DNA of 64,000 bases from contig CM040763.1 in NCBI GenBank assembly GCA_022829145.1, positions 12,385,141 through 12,449,140 on the forward strand, in the 5' to 3' direction. This DNA comes from Albula goreensis. Taxonomy: Eukaryota; Chordata; Actinopteri; Albuliformes; Albulidae. Both the position numbers and the translations under genes were made by a program. This document shows, piece after piece, positions 58,901-64,000 of the stretch; within the stretch, counting starts at the first letter, position 1, and every line of letters begins with the position of its first letter. The notes beneath the pieces were generated by a model that did no database searches, was not told the DNA's origin, and saw only the letters and a program-made list of their open reading frames with translations.

Positions 58901-60975
58901 CAACTGATTGATGATGTTGAGGAGAAATCAATAGTTGCCTTTGTTTCCTAGAAGTAGATTTATCTTGTAAAATAAGCCAGAGAAGACAAACCCGAAAGAA
59001 ACTGAAGCACTAGGAATGAACCTTACAGGAATCTGCAAGGTGAAATCTTACACAATGGTGCAGTTTGCTAAACTGTAAATGAAAATCAAATTCATCCATT
59101 GCTGTTTTCACACTAGTGAAAGCCTGAAGGTGAATACCTTTGTCATTGGAATGTTATTTCCATGTACACTAACCATTACATTCAGTGGCAACAGAGTGTT
59201 GGTTATATTCCTCTTCACCATATACTCACACATGCTGCCTACTTTGCTCCTGAATATAAAAATGAACACGTATCCCAGACAAAAGTAAGAGACAGATGCT
59301 TTATGTACATGTGCAAAAATAATTCAGCGCCTGAAGCTAATGGAGCATTGGTATTTATCTCAATTTACTGTAGGCATTTTCAGCTCAAAGAAAGAATAGC
59401 TGTCAAGGGCTCTTGATTTCTGATGCATACAAGTCACTGATATCATTAAGCCTGTCTCCACTACTATTAATTCAGCTAGAAAGTACCCTTTTTGAGCTCT
59501 GATTAATTGTATATTTCTTTGAAGCCATATTTCATCAAAGCTGAGAGCATCTACATATTACCTATAATTATTTCAGATTCAAATGATCCATAAACATCAT
59601 TTGGAGTCACTCTGAGGACTTGGTTGATGTATTTTTGTTATTAACAGTAATGCTTGTACTATAAATGCTGGAAGGATGGGATTCATGTATATTTGGTCAC
59701 TGTGTTTATTGCGCATATGTAACTGTAGTACTGGGTCCTTTGATGTTTTTGTCTCCAGATCGAGCAGGTGAGCCAGCTTTCCGCCTTGGTCCAGGCACAG
59801 GTGGAATACCATAGACAGGCCACTGAGATCCTACAGCAGCTCTCCAGCAAAATGGAGGACAGGTCAGTTACTTCAGTGTCCGTGCCTGAAACCCAGTTCA
59901 GTTCAAACTGCTACAGCAAAAAATTAATTAAATATAATGTTACTGAGTAAAGTCTCGACAGTCCACATAAAAATGTCTGTTATAACTATTTCCATGATGT
60001 GTTTTGTGCTGTTTGAGGGGGTCCATTTATCTGGACTTATAATTTGACATGCTGAATCTTGTGAGACAACAGCAGCCATCAGCAAACATCATCAAACACT
60101 GTAGTTCATGCTGAAGAAAATATATTTTGAAATATATTGTTTCATTTGAAAGAGTAGCAGGCATCTGGATAATCTGGGTTTTACAATGAGTCGGTTTACC
60201 TATTTCTCATTATCTGGCAGGATAAGGGAGGCCTCCAACAAACCCAGGAGAGAGTTTGTCCCAAAGCCTCGTATGGTGATGGACTTCACTGCCAGTGAGA
60301 ACCACAATGGAGGCATAGCTCACACCGGCACTGCTAAATCCCCAGGTAGGACAAGGGCTATTGTCCATCCCAGAGTCTCTGTGTAGCATCTGCAAAGGAA
60401 AGTGATTTCCACTAAAAAAGGCTTCTGCTGAAAATCTGCTGAAGTAATCAGTCTCATCACTCTCTGGTTACATCCCATTGTTGCCTAGGCACCTGCATTG
60501 TGAACTGAACACAGTGACCCTTTTTTTCATCCAACTGCAATATCGAGCAGTATATGATTGTCGTCACATCTGCAGTTTGAACAATAGCAAAAGATAATTT
60601 CCTTGTGATTTGGAGGAGTCAGGTTTGTGGCCACTTTATGGGGGAGTGATAGGGCTGATTACACAGGTAAGTTTAGGTTGGCAAAAAACAGTTATCATAG
60701 GATTGTGAGGTCAGGGTTTTACAGCCATAACCGTTAGGAAGTGCTCCCCCTGCTGATGGTGCTGTCTCTTTACCGCAGCGCCCATGGACCAGCCCTGCTG
60801 CCGTGCCCTCTATGACTTTGACCCTGAGAACGAGGGCGAGCTGGGCTTCAAGGAAGGTGACGTCATCACCCTGACCAATCAGATCGATGAAAACTGGTAC
60901 GAGGGCATGCTGCATGGCCAGTCGGGCTTCTTCCCCATCAACTATGTGGATATCCTGGTGCCTCTGCCCCACTAA
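28369..60975 (+). CDS. sh3gl2: Endophilin-A1 (SH3GL2 orthologue), complete nine-exon coding region
   Basis: Cytosolic, membrane-curving adaptor of clathrin-mediated synaptic-vesicle endocytosis; in the family the BAR dimer bends membrane and the SH3 domain recruits dynamin and synaptojanin. The coding exons join to 349 residues (human A1 has 352). The amphipathic H0 helix begins [15 protein letters not shown] (residues 1-15, Phe10 present). The BAR domain spans about residues 18-248; its helix-1 insert near residues 60-88 keeps Ala66 and Ser75, the latter a reported LRRK2 site in the family. A variable linker covers about 249-286, and the SH3 domain about 287-349 carries ALYDF (294-298), the acidic loop PENEGE, NWYEG (323-327) and GFFPINYV. 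A1-specific residues include TQKVSEK, the MTKT segment, KGPGYPQAE and a final LPH, where A2/A3 end in LPQ. Intron phases are 0,0,1,1,0,0,2,1. The ATG has A at -3. Whether this is a teleost a or b copy cannot be decided here. Confidence 0.97.
29581..29588 (+). promoter_or_regulatory. CRE-like TGACGTAA in early intron 1
   Basis: The octamer TGACGTAA, a known bZIP (CREB/ATF) variant site, lies about 1.2 kb after exon 1 at the edge of the CpG-retaining domain. Confidence 0.35.
30921..30978. repeat. (CT)n/(TGTC) microsatellite
   Basis: Imperfect CT, GTCT and GTGT units ending in about ten TC copies. Confidence 0.85.
31041..31048. promoter_or_regulatory. Perfect palindromic CRE (TGACGTCA) in intron 1
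   Basis: This is a full consensus CRE, 2.6 kb inside intron 1. The CpG-containing octamer is rare by chance in AT-rich fish DNA. A second perfect copy is at 39247-39254. Confidence 0.4.
31268..31470 (+). mobile_element. Decayed tRNA-derived SINE
   Basis: An A-box-like TGGCTCAAGAACTGAGG is followed by a B-box-like GTTCAAATC (31297-31305), then a body with CCTGAATTGCTTCAGTG and CCAGCTGTATAAAT. It ends in a degraded tail (GTCTGGCAAATAAACTGAGTA) resembling the usual GTCTGCTAAATGA end. That body and tail arrangement is the shared 3' region of many fish tRNA-SINEs. It is an old, diverged copy with no clear target duplication. The exact family is not assigned. Confidence 0.6.
35290..35313. repeat. 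Short perfect inverted repeat
   Basis: CACTGCTG and CAGCAGTG flank an 8-nt loop. The central GCTGATATCAGC is itself a perfect 12-bp palindrome. It is a possible hairpin or a chance palindrome in intron 1. Confidence 0.6.
36880..37330. promoter_or_regulatory. Candidate intronic regulatory block
   Basis: A non-repetitive, CpG-bearing stretch (GGGACCGCGAAATGG near 37021, GGCTCGCGCGAGGTAGC near 37191, AATCGCTTATCGTCATTC, TTATCGCCCGTTTAGG). Retained CpGs deep in an intron are unusual for this window. Boundaries are approximate and conservation untested. Confidence 0.3.
39247..39254. promoter_or_regulatory. Perfect palindromic CRE (TGACGTCA) in intron 1
   Basis: This is a full consensus CRE in GTGAGTGACGTCACATTAC context, mid-intron 1. 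No transposon was recognised around it. Function is inferred. Confidence 0.4.
40700..40740. repeat. (CT)n microsatellite
   Basis: About 14 TC copies, then imperfect TCTG units. A (GT)n run follows at 40831-40849. Confidence 0.92.
41386..41427. mobile_element. Possible fish retroelement 3'-end fragment
   Basis: TAGATAGATAG is followed by CTGTATTTATCCCAAGGGAA and ATTGCAG. GATA repeats next to TTTAT(T)GATCCC..GGGAAATT are a very common dispersed fish repeat end. A related AATCAGAATCAGCATTACTGC at about 47232-47252, followed by TTTATCCCC, may be a second remnant. The family is not assigned. Confidence 0.4.
44750..45020. promoter_or_regulatory. Candidate intronic regulatory block
   Basis: A repeat-free block with CTATCATTATCTCGTAATTTC, GCTCGGCTGTCATAAG, GAAAGGTTGATATGATGACG and GGGATAATCACC. 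It combines homeodomain and GATA-type cores with CpGs. Neither strand has a convincing coding frame. Confidence 0.28.
45604..45823. repeat. Degenerate TG tract followed by (AG)n
   Basis: Imperfect TGTGT, TATG and CATG units (45604-45800) run into about nine AG copies (45805-45823). Open frames here are Cys/Val-rich artefacts. Confidence 0.88.
46589..46606. repeat. (CA)n microsatellite
   Basis: About nine perfect CA copies. Confidence 0.85.
47688..47704. repeat. (TCTG)n microsatellite
   Basis: About four TCTG units. Confidence 0.75.
49869..49909. repeat. (GA)n microsatellite, interrupted
   Basis: GA copies with GTGAGT and GC interruptions. Confidence 0.85.
50000..50310. promoter_or_regulatory. 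GC- and CpG-rich intronic block, candidate enhancer
   Basis: The most GC-rich stretch of intron 1 noted by eye, with many CpGs (GGAGTCGAGGGCGCC, GGCGGGCGGTGACC, GACTCGCCGATAACTAATGA, GAACGATTAGG). It also has homeodomain cores (CTAATGAC, GCAATTAAGCC). An antisense open frame of about 99 codons crosses it but does not resemble a known protein. Confidence 0.35.
51010..51240. promoter_or_regulatory. Candidate intronic enhancer with a palindromic SOX site
   Basis: Contains GCGTAATTGACACC, GATGCAGTAATTATGTGC, and ATTGTT-C-AACAAT at 51129-51141, an inverted SOX core pair. These are followed by AATCGAGGC and the AP-1-like GTGAGTCAC. Non-repetitive and non-coding. Confidence 0.38.
52615..52760. repeat. 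(TG)n microsatellite with degenerate tail
   Basis: About 14 perfect TG copies grade into GGTGGGTG and imperfect GTGT/TATG units up to about 52760. Confidence 0.9.
52840..53100. promoter_or_regulatory. Candidate intronic regulatory block near exon 2
   Basis: A CpG-bearing, repeat-free stretch (ATCGTAAACGTGGCTCCCGG, ATCACGTAGATG, CCACCGGACCCC). It lies 0.7-1 kb upstream of exon 2. It could be an enhancer or an alternative promoter. There is no clear first exon. Confidence 0.25.
53811..53879 (+). CDS. sh3gl2: sh3gl2 coding exon 2 (residues 16-38)
   Basis: This 69-nt exon follows a long pyrimidine tract ending CCTCCCACAG. It encodes [18 protein letters not shown] and the start of BAR helix 1, ending KEMEK. 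The donor is AAG|GTAATG and both junctions are phase 0. KVSEK rather than LVSEK or LFSEK supports the A1 paralogue. Confidence 0.96.
53880..54893 (+). other. sh3gl2: sh3gl2 intron 2
   Basis: 1014 nt, GT-AG, phase 0. No repeat or embedded feature recognised. Confidence 0.93.
54894..54966 (+). CDS. sh3gl2: sh3gl2 coding exon 3 (residues 39-62 plus split codon 63)
   Basis: This 73-nt exon has acceptor TTCTCTAG and donor CAG|GTGAGA. It encodes [20 protein letters not shown] and QPNP, leading into the helix-1 insert, and ends in phase 1. The Ala63 codon is split between exons 3 and 4. A CA microsatellite starts about 20 nt beyond the donor. Confidence 0.96.
54967..55611 (+). other. sh3gl2: sh3gl2 intron 3
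   Basis: 645 nt, GT-AG, phase 1. It contains the CA microsatellite near its 5' end, and a short duplicated GGGGCGGGGT-type motif at about 55533-55562 just before exon 4. Confidence 0.93.
54988..55048. repeat. (CA)n microsatellite in intron 3
   Basis: About 14 perfect CA copies (54988-55016), then interrupted ones to about 55048. It starts about 20 nt inside the intron after exon 3. Intronic CA repeats next to a donor can bind hnRNP L and influence splicing; that role here is inference. Confidence 0.9.
55612..55755 (+). CDS. sh3gl2: sh3gl2 coding exon 4 (residues 63-110)
   Basis: This 144-nt exon has acceptor CCCCTGCAG and a donor with GTAAAA. It carries the conserved helix-1 insert ([17 protein letters not shown]) and KGPGYPQAE, followed by the start of helix 2 with [11 protein letters not shown]. 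Ala66 and Ser75 are intact. Both boundaries are phase 1. Confidence 0.96.
55756..56284 (+). other. sh3gl2: sh3gl2 intron 4
   Basis: 529 nt, GT-AG, phase 1, carrying the (TTG)n array. Nothing else recognised. Confidence 0.92.
55887..55961. repeat. (TTG)n microsatellite in intron 4
   Basis: About 25 TTG units with a single GCT interruption near 55935, one of the longest near-perfect microsatellites in the window and likely polymorphic. Confidence 0.96.
56285..56418 (+). CDS. sh3gl2: sh3gl2 coding exon 5 (residues 111-155)
   Basis: This 134-nt exon runs from acceptor TCTCTAAG to donor CAG|GTACAG. It encodes [19 protein letters not shown] and the strongly conserved [19 protein letters not shown] of BAR helix 2. 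[10 protein letters not shown] differs from human A1 (PALGEVGEAM) and resembles A2 locally, a modest departure inside an otherwise A1-like protein. Confidence 0.95.
56566..56724 (+). CDS. sh3gl2: sh3gl2 coding exon 6 (residues 156-208)
   Basis: This 159-nt, phase-0 exon follows intron 5, the shortest at 147 nt. It encodes [20 protein letters not shown] (about 156-175), the hallmark basic stretch of the endophilin BAR domain that lies on the membrane-facing surface. It continues with [19 protein letters not shown]. Family members usually have GKIPDEE where this copy has GKVQDDE, a small lineage difference. Confidence 0.96.
56725..59758 (+). other. sh3gl2: sh3gl2 intron 6 (3.0 kb)
   Basis: AT-rich, GT-AG, phase 0. 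No transposon, RNA gene or coherent coding segment recognised. The short open frames at 57924-58142 and 59079-59416 look random. Confidence 0.9.
59759..59862 (+). CDS. sh3gl2: sh3gl2 coding exon 7 (residues 209-242)
   Basis: This 104-nt exon has acceptor GTCTCCAG and donor CAG|GTCAGT. It encodes [20 protein letters not shown] and the end of BAR helix 3 ([14 protein letters not shown]). It ends in phase 2, and the Arg243 codon is split with exon 8. Reading on into the intron reaches a stop about 30 codons later, so normal splicing is required. Confidence 0.95.
60221..60345 (+). CDS. sh3gl2: sh3gl2 coding exon 8 (residues 243-284, linker)
   Basis: This 125-nt exon has acceptor TATCTGGCAG and donor CAG|GTAGGA. 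It encodes the end of the BAR domain and the variable linker ([18 protein letters not shown]..., then [12 protein letters not shown]). PRREF.PKPRM and the GG.(S/A)HTGT motif match A1, where the human protein has GGLSHTGTPKP. The linker is about three residues shorter than human A1, which accounts for the 349 versus 352 length. Confidence 0.94.
60779..60975 (+). CDS. sh3gl2: sh3gl2 coding exon 9 (residues 285-349, SH3 domain and stop)
   Basis: The exon follows acceptor TTTACCGCAG and encodes the complete SH3 domain. [32 protein letters not shown] and SGFFPINYV are all intact, so binding to proline-rich ligands such as dynamin and synaptojanin should be preserved. It ends DILVPLPH then TAA. A perfect TGACGTCA octamer at 60858-60865 falls on the codons for GDVI and is probably incidental. 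Confidence 0.97.
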
Positions 60976-62025
60976 ATGCCCCCAAGGGCAGTCCTCGCCC
61001 CCTCCCTGGCCCCAGGCATCGGCTTCCGCCTGCATCTGTGCTACAGCTTCCACAAAAGTTTCTGTTGATAAGCCACGAAGAAGAAGACGACAACAATGAC
61101 AAGCAGCTACACAAGTTAATGCGTATGCCTTCAACATGATGGTGGTAATCTTTTCTCTTTTTTTGTATCCTAAAACGTTACCGTCAGATCAGTGTACGAT
61201 CTTGTTGACTTATATGAGAAGTATTTACCTTTTATTTTTTCACAGATGTATTTTTTCTCAGATGCTGACAAGAATACAATGTGCGTGCCCGTCTTACTTC
61301 ACTTTCAAAGTGTCAAGTTGGTTGGATCTTGTTCGATGTAGAAATAGATGTCGCGCATTGTACATTGTTTTTAAAAAAAATCTAGTTTTGTGCTCTGAAA
61401 TCAAAATATGTTTTGGGGTCTTTGGACAACAGGCTAATGAAAGTTTTGTGAGGCATGTATTCATTTAATTTTTTATTCGGCAATGTTCTTAGCTTATATG
61501 CAACTCAGAGTAAGCAACAATGGAAACAGAAACAAATATCTATCTTCTTATGAGGAGTCTTGCATGCTGGGACAAATTAAAGTTGAAGAGTACCCCTGTG
61601 AACTTGTGAAATACTCTCTGGTAAGGAAACTGTGGTGTGTGAATATGGAATTGTCTTTTTTCATATATATTGAATCTATTACTGAGTCCTTTTTCCACAC
61701 TCAGTAAAGGTTAAAGCCTTCATGCTGGCATAGTACACAGTGCTGGACTGTATTTCTCAGACTGTAGTTCCCAGACTGATTATTAGCCCCAATGGAGAGT
61801 CCCAGCAAACAGAGATCTACCAGCCCATACCAATCCCAGTAGATCTTTCCCTTTGTCCACTCTGATGCATGGCAGAGAATGGAAATTGTGTTTCCATTCC
61901 ATGATATCTCACCAATGATAGTCATGTTACTGTTGCTTTCCTTAACACGCTGCATGTTCCTCACTTGTGCAATTTTTTTGTCTGGTTCTATGGATTGCAA
62001 TAAAATAAACATTTTTTGTAATGCC
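60976..62025 (+). other. sh3gl2: sh3gl2 3' untranslated region (end inferred)
   Basis: About 1 kb of non-coding, increasingly AT-rich sequence runs from the TAA stop to the first strong polyadenylation signals. The proximal part is C-rich (CCCCTCCCTGGCCCC near 60997), then T-rich. No competing AATAAA was seen between the stop codon and 61999. The exact cleavage site is unknown, and longer isoforms are possible because another AATAAA-type stretch occurs near 63070. Confidence 0.65.
61999..62009 (+). terminator. sh3gl2: Overlapping AATAAA polyadenylation signals
   Basis: GCAATAAAATAAAC contains two overlapping AATAAA hexamers (61999-62004 and 62004-62009), about 1.03 kb after the stop codon and followed by a T-rich stretch. 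This is the best candidate for the main sh3gl2 mRNA 3' end. Confidence 0.65.
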
Positions 62026-64000
62026 TACAGAGTTTTACCTACTGGCAAGGTGTGAATTTTATTGGGTTCCTGCTTAGCCTATAATTACCTTTCCTACTTT
62101 TCTCAGATTAATACTTATCTCTCTGAAGCAGCTAGAACAAAATGGTACATTAGCAATCATATAGAATGCATTTCTAAAATCTCTAGGGCATACCTCAATA
62201 TACTTATTATATGAGCTACTGACTAAATGATATATACTTAAGCTATAAATTGGATTAAAAGAAGCAAAAAGATAGCTCATTGTAAAATCATTGTGACACA
62301 AATTAATTGAACTGAAAAATGTTTACAGTTCTGTCAAATAGTATTTCTTCCTGAAGTGCTTTGACTACTCTGAGTGCTTGGTATAAAACTGTGTTCAGCA
62401 TCAGACTCTATACCGCTGTCAGCTGTATCAGACATGAGAGAAACCTTCACTGTCCCATCAGCCATGTTAGGCATACATGTGTTTTATATTTCTCATGGGA
62501 ATCGCTCTCTATGCGCAGCACTCCTGTGGCATTAGGACAAACAGTATTAAGTGATATGGTCTGGCTACTTTTAATTTCAAGATCATGGAACGCTCTCTGC
62601 CCTAATGAAGAAGAAATATTTTGGTTTCAAATGTGAAGTTGCAATTAAATTACATGTTGGAAATGGAAGTACAGTTATGTGTAATATATTAAATATATGT
62701 AATTGCCATTTTTATAAATTGAATTCTGTTCATATAGTCATAGCATATATATGGGACAGTAAGACATCTATTGGCTTTACTGTGTATATTCAAGTCAAAG
62801 TTATTGCAGTAATTGGTATACACTTTATTTATGGTGCATACAATATCAGTAAACATAAATGTCCCCTCATCACAAGAAAAGTATTAACTGGCAGGCTATT
62901 TATTTCCCTACATTTCAGTCTCAGTACTTTGTTAATTGGCCAGGGAGATTACAGTGATGAAAGAAAAACTAACACTAATAAATATTGATGGAAACCATAA
63001 AAGTGAACCTATCTGAACATACAAATGGCCTAAAACAGAAGCACTCACGAAAATAATCAGACTTGTGCAATAAATAAAGGTTATGTCCTTCTGTCTTTTT
63101 CAGTCTGAGGCAGTTTTATTGTGCGTCTTTGCGATAGTTTACTCCTCTGTCATTTCTGAACTGCAATAGAATAGCTGTCTAAATTTACGAGATCTGAGTG
63201 TTTAACTGGATTTACTTGTGCTAAAAATGTATTGAAGCCTGGATATACTGCAGTCCCAAAGAGAAAAACTAAAGTAATATTTACCAGCAATACAGACAAT
63301 ACATAAAAAATGAATTCAAGTGATGTGGTCTATCAGCTAAATGAAAGCAGGTGTAAAATATTGTCTTTTACTTCCCTAAATTTTCAGATTTTTTGGTGAC
63401 TGCTTCCTCAGGAATGTAAGGTCAATTAATTCAATCTGCATGCAATATTGGGTTTAGTCATGCAGGTTAGCTGTGTTCACTGACACCACGCTGCACAAGT
63501 CTAAGTGTGATGCTATTGCAATCTATAGCTTCCACTGCCCCAGTTCATGGTTTCCTTAAATTTGACTATTAACATCTAACTCTCGTTTTGGAGCTGACTA
63601 ATCCTTACTTGTGGGGGCTTTTGTGTTTTGTGCATGTATGTGTTTTGGACAATTTTATATTATTGGCTGAAAACTTCCAACATCTCTACCAATGAGGCCA
63701 GACTGGCTCTTTCCTGGCTGTGTTCTCTTGTACAAAATCCCCAACATGCAGTACCTTTGCCATCTGCAGTACTGGTGTGAGCTCCACACCCTGGAGATCC
63801 ACAGTCATGAAAGCCATGTAAAGATGGGTTTCAATAGTGCCCGGGCTGCACCTGGACAAACTGGCCATTCAAATTTCCATCCTATCAGTTATTGCAATCA
63901 TTACCGAAATGTGAATAATAATGTGATCTCTGATCATCATGACAGTGTAGATTTTTTTGAACACAAACGTGCTAAGGATTTTATACTATATGTCATTTTC
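62026..64000. other. Downstream flank of sh3gl2, no supported gene
   Basis: AT-rich intergenic DNA with scattered AATAAA-like strings (for example near 63070). No repeat family or gene was recognised. In mammals ADAMTSL1 is the next gene downstream, but no exon of it is visible here. Confidence 0.55.

Noticed and set aside
60858-60865. Perfect CRE octamer TGACGTCA inside exon 9
   Set aside because: It is explained by the conserved coding sequence of the SH3 domain (residues GDVI), so no regulatory role is claimed.
63686-63868. 60-codon minus-strand frame near the right edge
   Set aside because: Looks mildly protein-like, but no homologous family was recognised and no splice acceptor upstream on that strand is convincing. 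A homology search would settle it.

Overview
The window is nuclear DNA from a vertebrate, most likely a ray-finned fish. It is AT-rich and intron-dominated, with many simple-sequence repeats, a decayed tRNA-derived SINE whose tail resembles fish SINEs, and one clearly recognisable spliced gene. That gene is the fish orthologue of SH3GL2 (endophilin-A1), on the + strand. All nine coding exons are present: 28369-28413, 53811-53879, 54894-54966, 55612-55755, 56285-56418, 56566-56724, 59759-59862, 60221-60345 and 60779-60975. Every intron is GT-AG and every phase joins cleanly. The result is an intact 349-residue protein with an N-terminal amphipathic helix, a BAR domain, a short linker and a C-terminal SH3 domain. 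Diagnostic residues point to A1 rather than A2 or A3. No frameshift or premature stop was found.

Layout. Positions 1 to about 27.6 kb are the 5' flank. They hold no confidently coding gene. There are some candidate terminal exons, the best at 6351-6521, which could belong to the upstream neighbour; in mammals that neighbour is CNTLN, on the same strand. This flank also has a 1.1-kb, 35-bp-period minisatellite (20921-22003), microsatellites, and several non-repetitive blocks rich in homeodomain, SOX and OCT-like sites that look like candidate enhancers. Positions 26.9-29.7 kb form a CpG-retaining but AT-rich promoter domain around exon 1. It contains a near-consensus RE1/NRSE (REST) site about 0.7 kb upstream of the ATG and several CRE-like sites. 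Positions 28.4-53.8 kb are intron 1 (25.4 kb), with more CREs, a SINE, microsatellites and enhancer-like blocks. Positions 53.8-61 kb hold exons 2-9. Positions 61-62 kb are the 3' UTR, ending at overlapping AATAAA signals. Positions 62-64 kb show nothing supportable.

How it works together. The RE1 and CREs around the first exon suggest a classic neuronal control scheme for a synaptic-vesicle endocytosis gene: REST silencing outside neurons and CREB-type activation inside them. The large first intron and upstream flank would supply developmental enhancers. This regulatory reading is inference from motifs. No new enzymatic, defence or mobile system was found, and no viral or toxin gene was recognised. 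Sequence conservation, the decisive test for the enhancer candidates, could not be assessed here.
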